Positions 1 to 5,359 of a stretch of DNA of 8,859 bases are shown piece after piece. The number at the start of each line of letters is the position of its first letter. Position 1 is the first letter of the stretch. The notes below the pieces were generated by a model, which saw only the letters and a program-made list of their open reading frames with translations, made no database searches and had not been told where the DNA came from. The DNA is taken from contig JAGRBY010000282.1 in NCBI GenBank assembly GCA_020433835.1, positions 1-8,859 of the forward strand. Reading direction: 5' to 3'. Origin of the DNA: Anaerolineae bacterium. GTDB taxonomy: Bacteria; Chloroflexota; Anaerolineae; 4572-78; J111. Made by a program: the position numbers and the translations under genes.

Positions 1-16
1 CTAGGCCACAGTCCAT
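1..16 (-). CDS. possible start of next ABC-transporter operon gene (partial, runs off window)
   Basis: An ATG on the minus strand at 16-14 follows an AAAGGA-type ribosome binding site about 5 bases upstream, 25 bases after the stop of the substrate-binding protein gene. Only five codons are visible (M-D-C-G-L), so no family can be recognised. The position is where a permease gene of a peptide-type ABC operon would normally sit. This is inference from the start signal and context only. Confidence 0.22.
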
Positions 17-41
17 TTTGTTCCTTTCTATTATTGTGCCG

Positions 42-1913
42 TTACTGTTCTACGCGGGTCCAGTCGGCGATGTTCCACAATTCTGAGTCCCACGTGTTCA
101 TTCGAACCCCGTCTATGGTAACGCTGTGGGCTGATACATCGCCCCGGTGAACCAGCGGGATCATGACGTAGTTCTGCATCAGCATGTCGTTCATCTGCTT
201 GGCTAACTCGGCGCGATCTTCCAAGGCCGCCGTTTCCGACATTTGAGCCACCAAGGCATCGTAATCGGCGTTACACCAGCGCGGCATATTGTTGCCGATC
301 CATTGGTTGTCGGGATTGGGGATTTCTTTACAGAGCCAGTTGGCCATGTAAGATTCGGGGTCGGTGCCGTCGAAGTTGTTGGTGTACATTTCGATGTCGG
401 CGAAGAATTTTTGGAAGGTGTCCGGGCTGGACGGGTCGCCGCCAAAGAAGACGCCGGCGTCGACGTTACGCAGTTCGCTGCCGACGCCAATTTGCTGCCA
501 CCACTGTTTGACTAGAGCTTGGGTGCTCTGGCGAACGGAGTTGGTGGAGGTTTGGTACAGAATTTGTAACGGCACGCCATCTTTTTCGCGAATGCCGTCG
601 CCGTCGGTGTCAACAATACCGGCTTCGTCCAACAGTGCGTTGGCGCCTTCAATATCTTGCACCAGACAGCCATCATTAGCGGTTGAAACATAAATTTCCG
701 GAGCAGGTAGCACGTTACAGGTGGGCTTGCCGCCAGCCCCGTACAACTGGGTTGCAATCGCTTCGCGGTCGATAGCCATCGACAGGGCTTGGGTCACAAC
801 CGGATCGGTCAGGAAGGGATGGGGGTTGGGGTCATCTTCGGTCCAAACCGAGCGCAGATCGCCCAGGGCCGGATCGGGGTTGGTGAAGTTAACCATCAAG
901 CGCTCGACAGAAGTACCGTAAGCGGTAACCACGGTTCCTTTGCCGGCGGCGGCCATGCTGTCGAGAATTTGCGGCTCAACTTGCAGGTTCCAGGCGTAGT
1001 CGACTTCGCCGGTTTCCAGAACCGAGCGAGCGGCGGCGGCGGCATCACCACCACCTTTGAAGATAACCTGGCTAAAGTAGGGCTTGTCGGGATCGCGGTA
1101 GTTTTCGTTGATGTCGTAAACAACTACGTCATTGGCTTTGAAATCAGCAACTTTGTAAGGGCCGGTGCCGATGGGAGCAAAGTTTTGGTCGGTACATTCT
1201 TGCGCTTTGGCGCCCATGCAATCTTCAAACTGCGCTTTTTGAATTACCGGGATGGTAGCGCCCACAAATGGGCCGTAGGGGAAAGGCTTCGGTACGCCGA
1301 AGTTGATTTTTACGGTCAGGTCATCAACCGCTTCAACGCTTTCAACATCGCCCAGGTAAGAGAGCGCGTTACAGCCCATTTCTTCGTTAAGACAGTATTC
1401 GGCGGTAAATTTCACGTCTTCGGCGGTAAAGGGGGTGCCGTCAGACCAGAGAATACCCTCTTTAATTTTCCAGGTGATGCTGGTTAGGTCTTCGGATACG
1501 CCACCGTTTTCAACGGTCGGAATTTCTTCAACCAGCCAGGGGACCATATTGCCGTTTTCGTCGTAGCGGGCCAGCGGCTCCAACACAACCGAGGCGGCTT
1601 CGATGTCTTTGGTACCACCGGAGAGGAAGGGGTTCATGGTTGAGGCAGCCTGCCAGTAGAGAATGTTCAGAGTGTCACCGGTACCGCGCATGGTCTCGGC
1701 GCTTTCGGCCATTTCTTCTTCCGGTTCGGCTTCGGTTTCGGTTGTTTCAGCTTCTTCTTCAGCCGGTGCTTCTTCTACTGCTGCTTCCTCTGCTGGTTCT
1801 TCCTCAGCCTGCTCTGGCTCTTTCGGGGCTGCGGGTTGCGGTTGAGCGCCACAGGCAGCCATCAACATCAGGGCTACAGCGGCACAAAGTAATAGAAACA
1901 GGTTTCGTTTCAT
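42..1913 (-). CDS. lipoprotein substrate-binding protein of peptide/nickel-type ABC transporter (SBP_bac_5)
   Basis: Extracytoplasmic solute receptor of the DppA/OppA/NikA family (SBP_bac_5), 623 aa, which hands its ligand to a membrane permease pair. The start is the ATG at 1913, because the reading continues straight into a lipoprotein signal: a KR pair, a hydrophobic core, and lipobox L-M-A-A-C with the lipidated Cys at residue 21. An excellent AAGGAGGAG site lies 9 bases upstream; an in-frame extension to 1961 lacks these signals. Residues 22-75 form a Glu/Ala/Pro-rich linker. The binding domain follows from about 80, with the family signature W-S-D-G-T-P-F-T-A-E-D-V (156-167) and G-T-G-P-Y-K-V (249-255). 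D-T-D-G-D-G (435-440) resembles a calcium-type loop often seen in this family. Several Cys pairs could form disulfides. Ligand is unknown; peptide is the family default. No transporter membrane or ATPase gene is visible inside the window. Confidence 0.93.
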   Translation of the reverse strand: MKRNLFLLLCAAVALMLMAACGAQPQPAAPKEPEQAEEEPAEEAAVEEAPAEEEAETTETEAEPEEEMAESAETMRGTGDTLNILYWQAASTMNPFLSGGTKDIEAASVVLEPLARYDENGNMVPWLVEEIPTVENGGVSEDLTSITWKIKEGILWSDGTPFTAEDVKFTAEYCLNEEMGCNALSYLGDVESVEAVDDLTVKINFGVPKPFPYGPFVGATIPVIQKAQFEDCMGAKAQECTDQNFAPIGTGPYKVADFKANDVVVYDINENYRDPDKPYFSQVIFKGGGDAAAAARSVLETGEVDYAWNLQVEPQILDSMAAAGKGTVVTAYGTSVERLMVNFTNPDPALGDLRSVWTEDDPNPHPFLTDPVVTQALSMAIDREAIATQLYGAGGKPTCNVLPAPEIYVSTANDGCLVQDIEGANALLDEAGIVDTDGDGIREKDGVPLQILYQTSTNSVRQSTQALVKQWWQQIGVGSELRNVDAGVFFGGDPSSPDTFQKFFADIEMYTNNFDGTDPESYMANWLCKEIPNPDNQWIGNNMPRWCNADYDALVAQMSETAALEDRAELAKQMNDMLMQNYVMIPLVHRGDVSAHSVTIDGVRMNTWDSELWNIADWTRVEQ

Positions 1914-1922
1914 AATAAAATA

Positions 1923-1931
1923 CTCCTCCTT
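1923..1931 (-). promoter_or_regulatory. strong ribosome binding site of the substrate-binding protein gene
   Basis: On the minus strand the bases read AAGGAGGAG, nearly the full anti-16S complement, with 9 bases to the ATG at 1913. This decides the start against the longer in-frame opening at 1961, whose first codons would lie upstream of and across this site. Confidence 0.8.
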
Positions 1932-1988
1932 AATGAGTGAACACAAAAAATTTACGTACATATATATAAATACAGAGCCAACGTTTTT

Positions 1989-2003
1989 AACTCCCTGGGA
2001 GTT
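1989..2003. promoter_or_regulatory. 15-base odd palindrome upstream of the binding-protein gene (candidate operator)
   Basis: AACTCCC-T-GGGAGTT is a perfect 7-1-7 palindrome located 76-90 bases upstream of the start codon. An AT-rich stretch with an alternating TA run (about 1957-1973) lies between it and the gene and could hold the promoter, although I cannot assign a unique -10/-35 pair. The one-base centre favours a protein-binding site over an RNA hairpin. No regulator can be named. Confidence 0.3.
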
Positions 2004-2363
2004 TTTAAGGGGTCACCTCCTCTTTAAGCTATGGGTAAATTGAGAGCATCACTGAAATTTTAAAAAGGATTTTTTAACGCAACCTCTTTGTTGCCCGGTT
2101 TAGTCCTCATTTCATTATTTGGTGTATGGGTAATGCTCTATGGGAGACCATCCTCTTGGATGTGGATGATGTACTCATATATGAGATAGGTGTTACAACG
2201 CTGTAGAGATTATTGTGATCTTGAGATTATCCAGATGACGTTGGCTTGGCGAAAGTTCGGTGATTGCAAGTGATGCTAGTGAAGTGTATGGTCGAATAAT
2301 TGTGTAGCTGTAAAATATGGTGCGATCAGGCTGTCGAGAATAGCATGATTTTTAGGGCTGGTC
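2004..2363. other. intergenic stretch with no recognisable gene
   Basis: No reading frame in this stretch has a plausible start site, family resemblance or coding character, and no tRNA- or rRNA-like sequence is seen. It holds a 12-base perfect palindrome at 2174-2185 (CTCATATATGAG). It also holds a small 5-bp inverted repeat at 2079-2094 (GCAAC/GTTGC, 6-base loop) that lacks a T run on either side and so is not a convincing terminator. The stretch may contain the remote promoter of the downstream binding-protein gene. Confidence 0.5.
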
Positions 2364-2403
2364 AAATTATTTCTTGTTTAGACAAGCATGGTTAATAGGG
2401 TTG
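2364..2403. repeat. imperfect direct repeat, distal copy of the HTH gene 3' end
   Basis: Bases 2380-2403 are identical over 24 bases to 2518-2541. The identity extends imperfectly outward through a shared AAATTATT (2364-2371 and 2506-2513), with a 4-base indel and one substitution between. The copies are 138-142 bases apart. This copy carries a non-translated duplicate of the last codons and stop (Q-P-Y-stop on the minus strand) of the neighbouring HTH gene. Confidence 0.8.
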
Positions 2404-2411
2404 AGTTCTCA

Positions 2412-2494
2412 AGGTGACAGGCACTTGAACGTCCTCAATCGACCTATTGGGGCTAATCCAACGCTGATTTATGACCAATAAGTGACTGTCACCT
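2412..2494. repeat. nested inverted-repeat element (REP/MITE-like) between the direct repeats
   Basis: The outer arms 2412-2426 and 2480-2494 are complementary at 14 of 15 positions. Inside lie a perfect 6-bp pair (2445-2450 TATTGG with 2475-2480 CCAATA) and a 4-bp pair at the tip (2455-2458 with 2466-2469), so the strand could fold into a long bulged hairpin. Each outer arm is itself a quasi-palindrome (GTGACTGTCAC perfect; GTGACAGGCAC with one mismatch). Small palindromic elements of this general look occur between genes in many environmental bacteria, often mobilised in trans by REP-associated tyrosine transposases. Membership in such a family here is inference. No transposase is encoded nearby. 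Confidence 0.55.
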
Positions 2495-2505
2495 GCCTTT
2501 TGCGT

Positions 2506-2541
2506 AAATTATTGTTCAGACAAGCATGGTTAATAGGGTTG
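2506..2541. repeat. imperfect direct repeat, proximal copy overlapping the HTH gene stop
   Basis: Second copy of the repeat at 2364-2403, with an exact 24-base core at 2518-2541. On the minus strand it contains the last three sense codons and the TAA stop (2532-2530) of the membrane HTH gene plus the bases just after it. The duplication therefore began inside that gene's 3' end. Confidence 0.8.
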
Positions 2542-3198
2542 CTGATGGCGTAGTAAGGTGTTTTTTGATGCCGGCGCGTCTATTAATCCATTGCTGGTTT
2601 GATAGGTGAGAGGGGCTTCGGCATTGATCATATTGAGGCGCAGTTCAGAATTGATGGGGATGAACAATGGCTGCGCTTCGGCAGAACCGGACGGCGGTAA
2701 GGTGATAGAATAGCGCAGCATGGTTACAGTCGCGAAACAGATAAGGCTTATCCAGATAACAGCATACAGCGAAATCAGCGGCCGGCGAAAAATGAGCGCA
2801 GCCGGGGGCGGCCAGAATGTTTCTAGCCATTGGCCTAACAAGGATTGGTGTGGGACGTGTTCTGTGGCGCAATACCCCAAGAGGAGATTGAGATCATCAA
2901 CATCTTCTTCTAAAACGTGGGCTAAACGCTTAAGCCAGTTAGGTTGAATATCCTCCGTGAAAAAAAGCCCTTGTTCCAGGCCAAGCAGAACTGTAGTTGA
3001 TAACTTTGTGTGCCGGCTTAACGCTTCGATGGAGAAACCGGCGCTTTTACGAGACGCACTCAAATAGCGCCCCAAAGCCACCGAGCCAGGGGGCGGCTGT
3101 TGGGCTTTGTGCTCGGCACGCTGTCTATGGTGTTGTGCAATGATGTGACCGAACGCTTCCAGCTCTTTTTTCCGCTGGTCAAGTTCCTGGTCAGCCAT
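2530..3198 (-). CDS. membrane-anchored helix-turn-helix protein (XRE/RodZ-like HTH plus one TM segment)
   Basis: A 222-aa protein. Residues 1-33 are highly charged and polar. Residues 43-108 resemble an XRE/HTH_25-type helix-turn-helix (L-G-R-Y-L...R...G-F-S-I-E-A-L-S-R-H-T-K-L-S...L-E-Q-G). Residues about 141-162 form one hydrophobic membrane span followed by an Arg, and a tail of roughly 58 residues follows. The likely topology is HTH in the cytoplasm and tail outside, an arrangement shared with RodZ-type proteins. The start is taken as the ATG at 3198, with AAAGG ten bases upstream and an 8-base overlap with the sigma gene; an in-frame TTG at 3216 is less likely. The overlap implies translational coupling with the sigma factor, so it occupies the usual place of an anti-sigma factor, but no anti-sigma domain (zinc-binding or ASD) is recognisable. 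Anti-sigma, co-regulator or envelope sensor roles are all possible. Its 3' end lies in a duplicated repeat. Confidence 0.72.
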   Translation of the reverse strand: MADQELDQRKKELEAFGHIIAQHHRQRAEHKAQQPPPGSVALGRYLSASRKSAGFSIEALSRHTKLSTTVLLGLEQGLFFTEDIQPNWLKRLAHVLEEDVDDLNLLLGYCATEHVPHQSLLGQWLETFWPPPAALIFRRPLISLYAVIWISLICFATVTMLRYSITLPPSGSAEAQPLFIPINSELRLNMINAEAPLTYQTSNGLIDAPASKNTLLRHQQPY

Positions 3199-3916
3199 AA
3201 TCAGAGGGCCTTTCAAACAATTTTTTCAGTTCGGGAAAACTGCGCAACTTGTCTCGGGCGCGTTTGTGGTAAACGCGCACGGTGTTGCTATTCATGTCTA
3301 GCCGTTGCGCAACTTCAGTGGCACTTTCAACGGCTTCGAAATAGATTAACATGATAATACGCCGCTCAATTTTAGAGAGGCGGCGGATCATGGTGTGCAG
3401 CAGTTCGTCGGCTTCTTTTTTGACCGTTGTCGGTACCGGCGCTACCGGTTCATATTGGTCGAAAAGGTTGAGTTGGGTGGCAATGAAGTGGATGGCGGAG
3501 TCGTGATCTTCGCGCAGTTTTTCCAGCGAAAGCATATGCGGCGTGTTGATGTGTTCCATCACTTTACGATGAGCAATGCTCAACAGCCATGATTTAACCG
3601 GAACGCCGGTCCAAATGAAATCGGCAATTTTTTCAAGAACCACTAGCCATACGGTTGCCGATACTTCATCGGCATCGGTGGCGGCCGATACTTTGCTGCG
3701 TACGAAACGCCAAACATCTTTATAATAGCGTTTATAAAGGGTTGCCAGGGCGTTTTTGCTGTCAGATGGTGAGCCGGTGGTGATGAGGATGATTAAGCTT
3801 TCGTCGCTGATTTCTGAGGGCTTGACCGGCAGCGAAAGGGGGGGCGACCAGGTATTGTTAGCCGGCGGCAGTGTTAGTACAGGTGAAGACGGATGCTCAC
3901 TATCGAATGCTTGCAT
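3191..3916 (-). CDS. ECF-family RNA polymerase sigma factor (sigma-70 family)
   Basis: A 241-aa alternative sigma factor that would direct RNA polymerase to a specific promoter set. A Pro/Ser-rich N-terminal extension (about 1-40) precedes region 2 (about 55-123), which includes L-Y-K-R-Y-Y-K-D-V-W-R-F-V, the D-A-D-E core-binding segment (81-84) and the region 2.4 helix around W-L-L-S-I-A-H-R-K (110-118). A variable linker (124-168) leads to region 4 (169-226), with R-R-L-S-K-I-E-R-R-I-I and the recognition helix-turn-helix A-T-E-V-A-Q-R-L-D-M-N-S-N-T-V-R-V-Y-H-K. There is no region 1.1 or 3, as usual for ECF factors. The ATG at 3916 has an AGGGAG site about 5 bases upstream. Its stop lies inside the start of the membrane HTH gene. 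The target regulon cannot be read from this window, and no obvious second copy of its own promoter is seen. Confidence 0.85.
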   Translation of the reverse strand: MQAFDSEHPSSPVLTLPPANNTWSPPLSLPVKPSEISDESLIILITTGSPSDSKNALATLYKRYYKDVWRFVRSKVSAATDADEVSATVWLVVLEKIADFIWTGVPVKSWLLSIAHRKVMEHINTPHMLSLEKLREDHDSAIHFIATQLNLFDQYEPVAPVPTTVKKEADELLHTMIRRLSKIERRIIMLIYFEAVESATEVAQRLDMNSNTVRVYHKRARDKLRSFPELKKLFERPSDYG

Positions 3917-3990
3917 CTTAGCTCCCTACATTTCAGTAGCGTGCAGGCTGCTTGGATGAGATGGCTCAATTTATTGGCGTAAAACGTAGC

Positions 3991-4010
3991 TGCTCATCCT
4001 CTTTTGAGCA
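3991..4010. promoter_or_regulatory. inverted repeat in the sigma-gene leader
   Basis: TGCTCA (3991-3996) and TGAGCA (4005-4010) are perfect complements around an 8-base loop, 75-95 bases upstream of the sigma start codon. It could act as an RNA hairpin in the long leader or as a protein-binding site. A nearby nine-base CAGGCTGCT repeat (about 3946 and 4013) flanks it. Function is not established. Confidence 0.3.
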
Positions 4011-4110
4011 CACAGGCTGCTGAGATTGGCAAAATTACTATGATTGTGAAGTCAGTATGGTAGTCGGGGCAAAATAGACGGTCAAAATGGGGTCGAAGTC
4101 TATTCTATGT

Positions 4111-4127
4111 AGGGTAGTGTATACCCT
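4111..4127. promoter_or_regulatory. candidate operator over the sigma-gene promoter
   Basis: AGGGTA (4111-4116) and TACCCT (4122-4127) form a perfect 6-bp inverted repeat with a 5-base centre. It covers the candidate -10 element of the promoter proposed for the sigma/HTH unit, the usual place for a repressor site. The binding protein is unknown; the co-encoded HTH protein is one candidate. Confidence 0.35.
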
Positions 4128-4144
4128 CTACTGGTTAGGGTCAA
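4116..4144 (-). promoter_or_regulatory. candidate housekeeping promoter for the sigma/HTH unit
   Basis: On the minus strand TTGACC (4144-4139) is followed after 17 bases by TACACT (4121-4116), or after 15 bases by TATACA (4123-4118). It sits 30 bases past the trxB terminator, so it would start the next transcription unit, leaving a leader of roughly 195 bases. A second TTGACC (4085-4080) has a poorer partner (TACCAT at 17 bases). Confidence 0.42.
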
Positions 4145-4173
4145 GTTTTGGCAAAATGGCTCTTTTTGGAAAC

Positions 4174-4207
4174 AAAAAATCCTCCCGATGGCAGTTCGGG
4201 AGGATTT
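4174..4207 (-). terminator. Rho-independent terminator of trxB
   Basis: A perfect 12-bp stem (4177-4188 with 4196-4207, core CCTCCCGA/TCGGGAGG) with a 7-base loop is followed on the minus strand by a TTTTTT run ending at 4174. It lies 26 bases after the trxB stop and separates the serA/trxB block from the sigma factor unit. Confidence 0.93.
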
Positions 4208-4233
4208 ATGGTAAGGGAGAGGTGAGGAGCGGT

Positions 4234-5211
4234 TTACGCAGCGACCGGTTCGCTCACATCCTCAATTTCAGGCAAGGATTCCAGATAGTGCTCGGCATCC
4301 AGGGCGGCAGAACAGCCACTGCCGGCGGCGGTGATAGCTTGGCGATAGCGTTTGTCCTGCACATCGCCACAGGCAAACACGCCCGGAAGGTTGGTAGCGG
4401 TGATGTGCGATTTATCTGACGATGTGATGATATAGCCTTTTTCATCCATCGCAATTTGGTCTTTGAATAGTGCTGTATTGGGCGTATGGCCGATAGCGAC
4501 AAACAGACCGTCGATGGGTAGTTCTGACAGTTCGCCGGTTTGGGTGTTTTGCAGTTTAGCGGCAGTAACCGCATCTTCGCCTATAACGTCGGTAACAATC
4601 GTATTGACAACAAATTCGATCTTGGGGTTGTTTTCGGCTTTTTCAAACATAATTTTCGAAGCGCGGAAGCCTTCGCGGCGGTGAATGATGTACACTTTTT
4701 TGGCAAAGCGGGTCAGGAAGGTCGCTTCTTCCATAGCGCTGTCACCGCCGCCAATCACGGCGATGGTTTTATCGCGGAAGAAAAAGCCGTCACAGGTAGC
4801 ACAGGTGCTCACGCCGCGGCCCATCAGGCGGCTCTCGCTCGGCAAGCCCAGCAGGTTGGCTGAAGCGCCGGTTGAAATGATGACCGTACGAGCCAGGTAA
4901 AGATCCTCGTTAACCCATACTTTTTTGATATCACCATCGAGTTCGACCTTGGTGACATTTTGGGTGATGAATTCTGCGCCGAAACGTTCGGCCTGGGCGC
5001 GAAATTCCATCATCAGTTCCGGCCCCATAATACCGTCTTTAAAGCCCGGAAAGTTTTCAACTTCAGAGGTCAGCATGAGCTGCCCCCCGGCCTGATAACC
5101 TTCAATAACCAGCGGATCAAGCCGACCCCTGGCTGTATAAATGGCCGCAGTGAGACCGGCCGGGCCGGAGCCGACAATAATCGTATTGTGTACCGTATTG
5201 TTTGATGACAT
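4234..5211 (-). CDS. trxB: thioredoxin-disulfide reductase
   Basis: FAD/NADPH flavoenzyme of 325 aa (usual bacterial length) that reduces oxidised thioredoxin in the cytoplasm: NADPH + thioredoxin disulfide gives NADP+ + dithiol. Visible motifs are the FAD dinucleotide fold G-S-G-P-A-G (14-19), the redox-active C-A-T-C (Cys137, Cys140) followed by D-G, the NADPH fold G-G-G-D-S-A (154-159), NADP-phosphate binding H-R-R-E-G-F-R (177-183), G-H-T-P-N-T (241-246) and the second FAD motif C-G-D-V-Q-D (281-286). All key residues are present. The ATG at 5211 is chosen because AAGGA lies 8 bases upstream and the Rossmann fold begins at once; a 16-residue in-frame extension to 5259 is unlike the family. 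It follows serA by 148 bases and may be cotranscribed with it or have its own promoter. No thioredoxin gene is adjacent. Confidence 0.97.
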   Translation of the reverse strand: MSSNNTVHNTIIVGSGPAGLTAAIYTARGRLDPLVIEGYQAGGQLMLTSEVENFPGFKDGIMGPELMMEFRAQAERFGAEFITQNVTKVELDGDIKKVWVNEDLYLARTVIISTGASANLLGLPSESRLMGRGVSTCATCDGFFFRDKTIAVIGGGDSAMEEATFLTRFAKKVYIIHRREGFRASKIMFEKAENNPKIEFVVNTIVTDVIGEDAVTAAKLQNTQTGELSELPIDGLFVAIGHTPNTALFKDQIAMDEKGYIITSSDKSHITATNLPGVFACGDVQDKRYRQAITAAGSGCSAALDAEHYLESLPEIEDVSEPVAA

Positions 5212-5248
5212 ATTTACTATCCTTATTGCATGTGTGCAGAGTGTTATT

Positions 5249-5335
5249 GTTTTGGGCACCCCCGTGGTTGGGTTAGCGCCATTGTATTATCGGTTTGTAA
5301 TCTTCTTTCTTTAGACGCGCCTCTCGGCCCAAAAC
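5249..5335 (-). other. possible long-range hairpin in the serA-trxB gap
   Basis: GTTTTGGGC (5249-5257) and GCCCAAAAC (5327-5335) are exact 9-base complements separated by 69 bases. They nearly span the gap between the serA stop and the trxB start and could fold a large RNA stem in the trxB leader. There is no T run after it, so it is not a standard terminator. No known riboswitch was recognised. Confidence 0.25.
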
Positions 5336-5359
5336 TTACTTCCTACCGCCAGGTGTCGA

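Noticed and set aside
578..613. EF-hand calcium loop in the binding protein (D-T-D-G-D-G)
   Set aside because: The loop lacks an acidic residue at the twelfth position, so it is not a full EF hand. Similar loops are common in this transporter family, so it is noted only as a calcium-type loop.
789..1487. 232-codon open frame on the plus strand inside the binding-protein gene
   Set aside because: It is antisense to a well-supported SBP_bac_5 gene, shows no domain or signal, and has no convincing ribosome binding site. It is explained by codon bias of the real gene.
1989..2003. AACTCCC/GGGAGTT followed by a short T run on the plus strand read as a terminator
   Set aside because: The one-base centre cannot form the full hairpin loop, the T run is interrupted early, and no plus-strand gene ends upstream of it. 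An operator-like palindrome is a better description.
2412..2494. The inverted repeat read as a Rho-independent terminator of the HTH gene
   Set aside because: The loop between the main arms is over 50 bases and no T run follows on the minus strand. A REP/MITE-like element fits better.
2364..2541. CRISPR-like repeat-spacer unit
   Set aside because: There are only two copies of the direct repeat, one overlaps a stop codon, the spacing exceeds 110 bases, and no cas gene is present.
4540..4863. 107-codon plus-strand frame inside trxB
   Set aside because: Antisense to trxB with all its cofactor motifs intact, and no independent evidence of coding.
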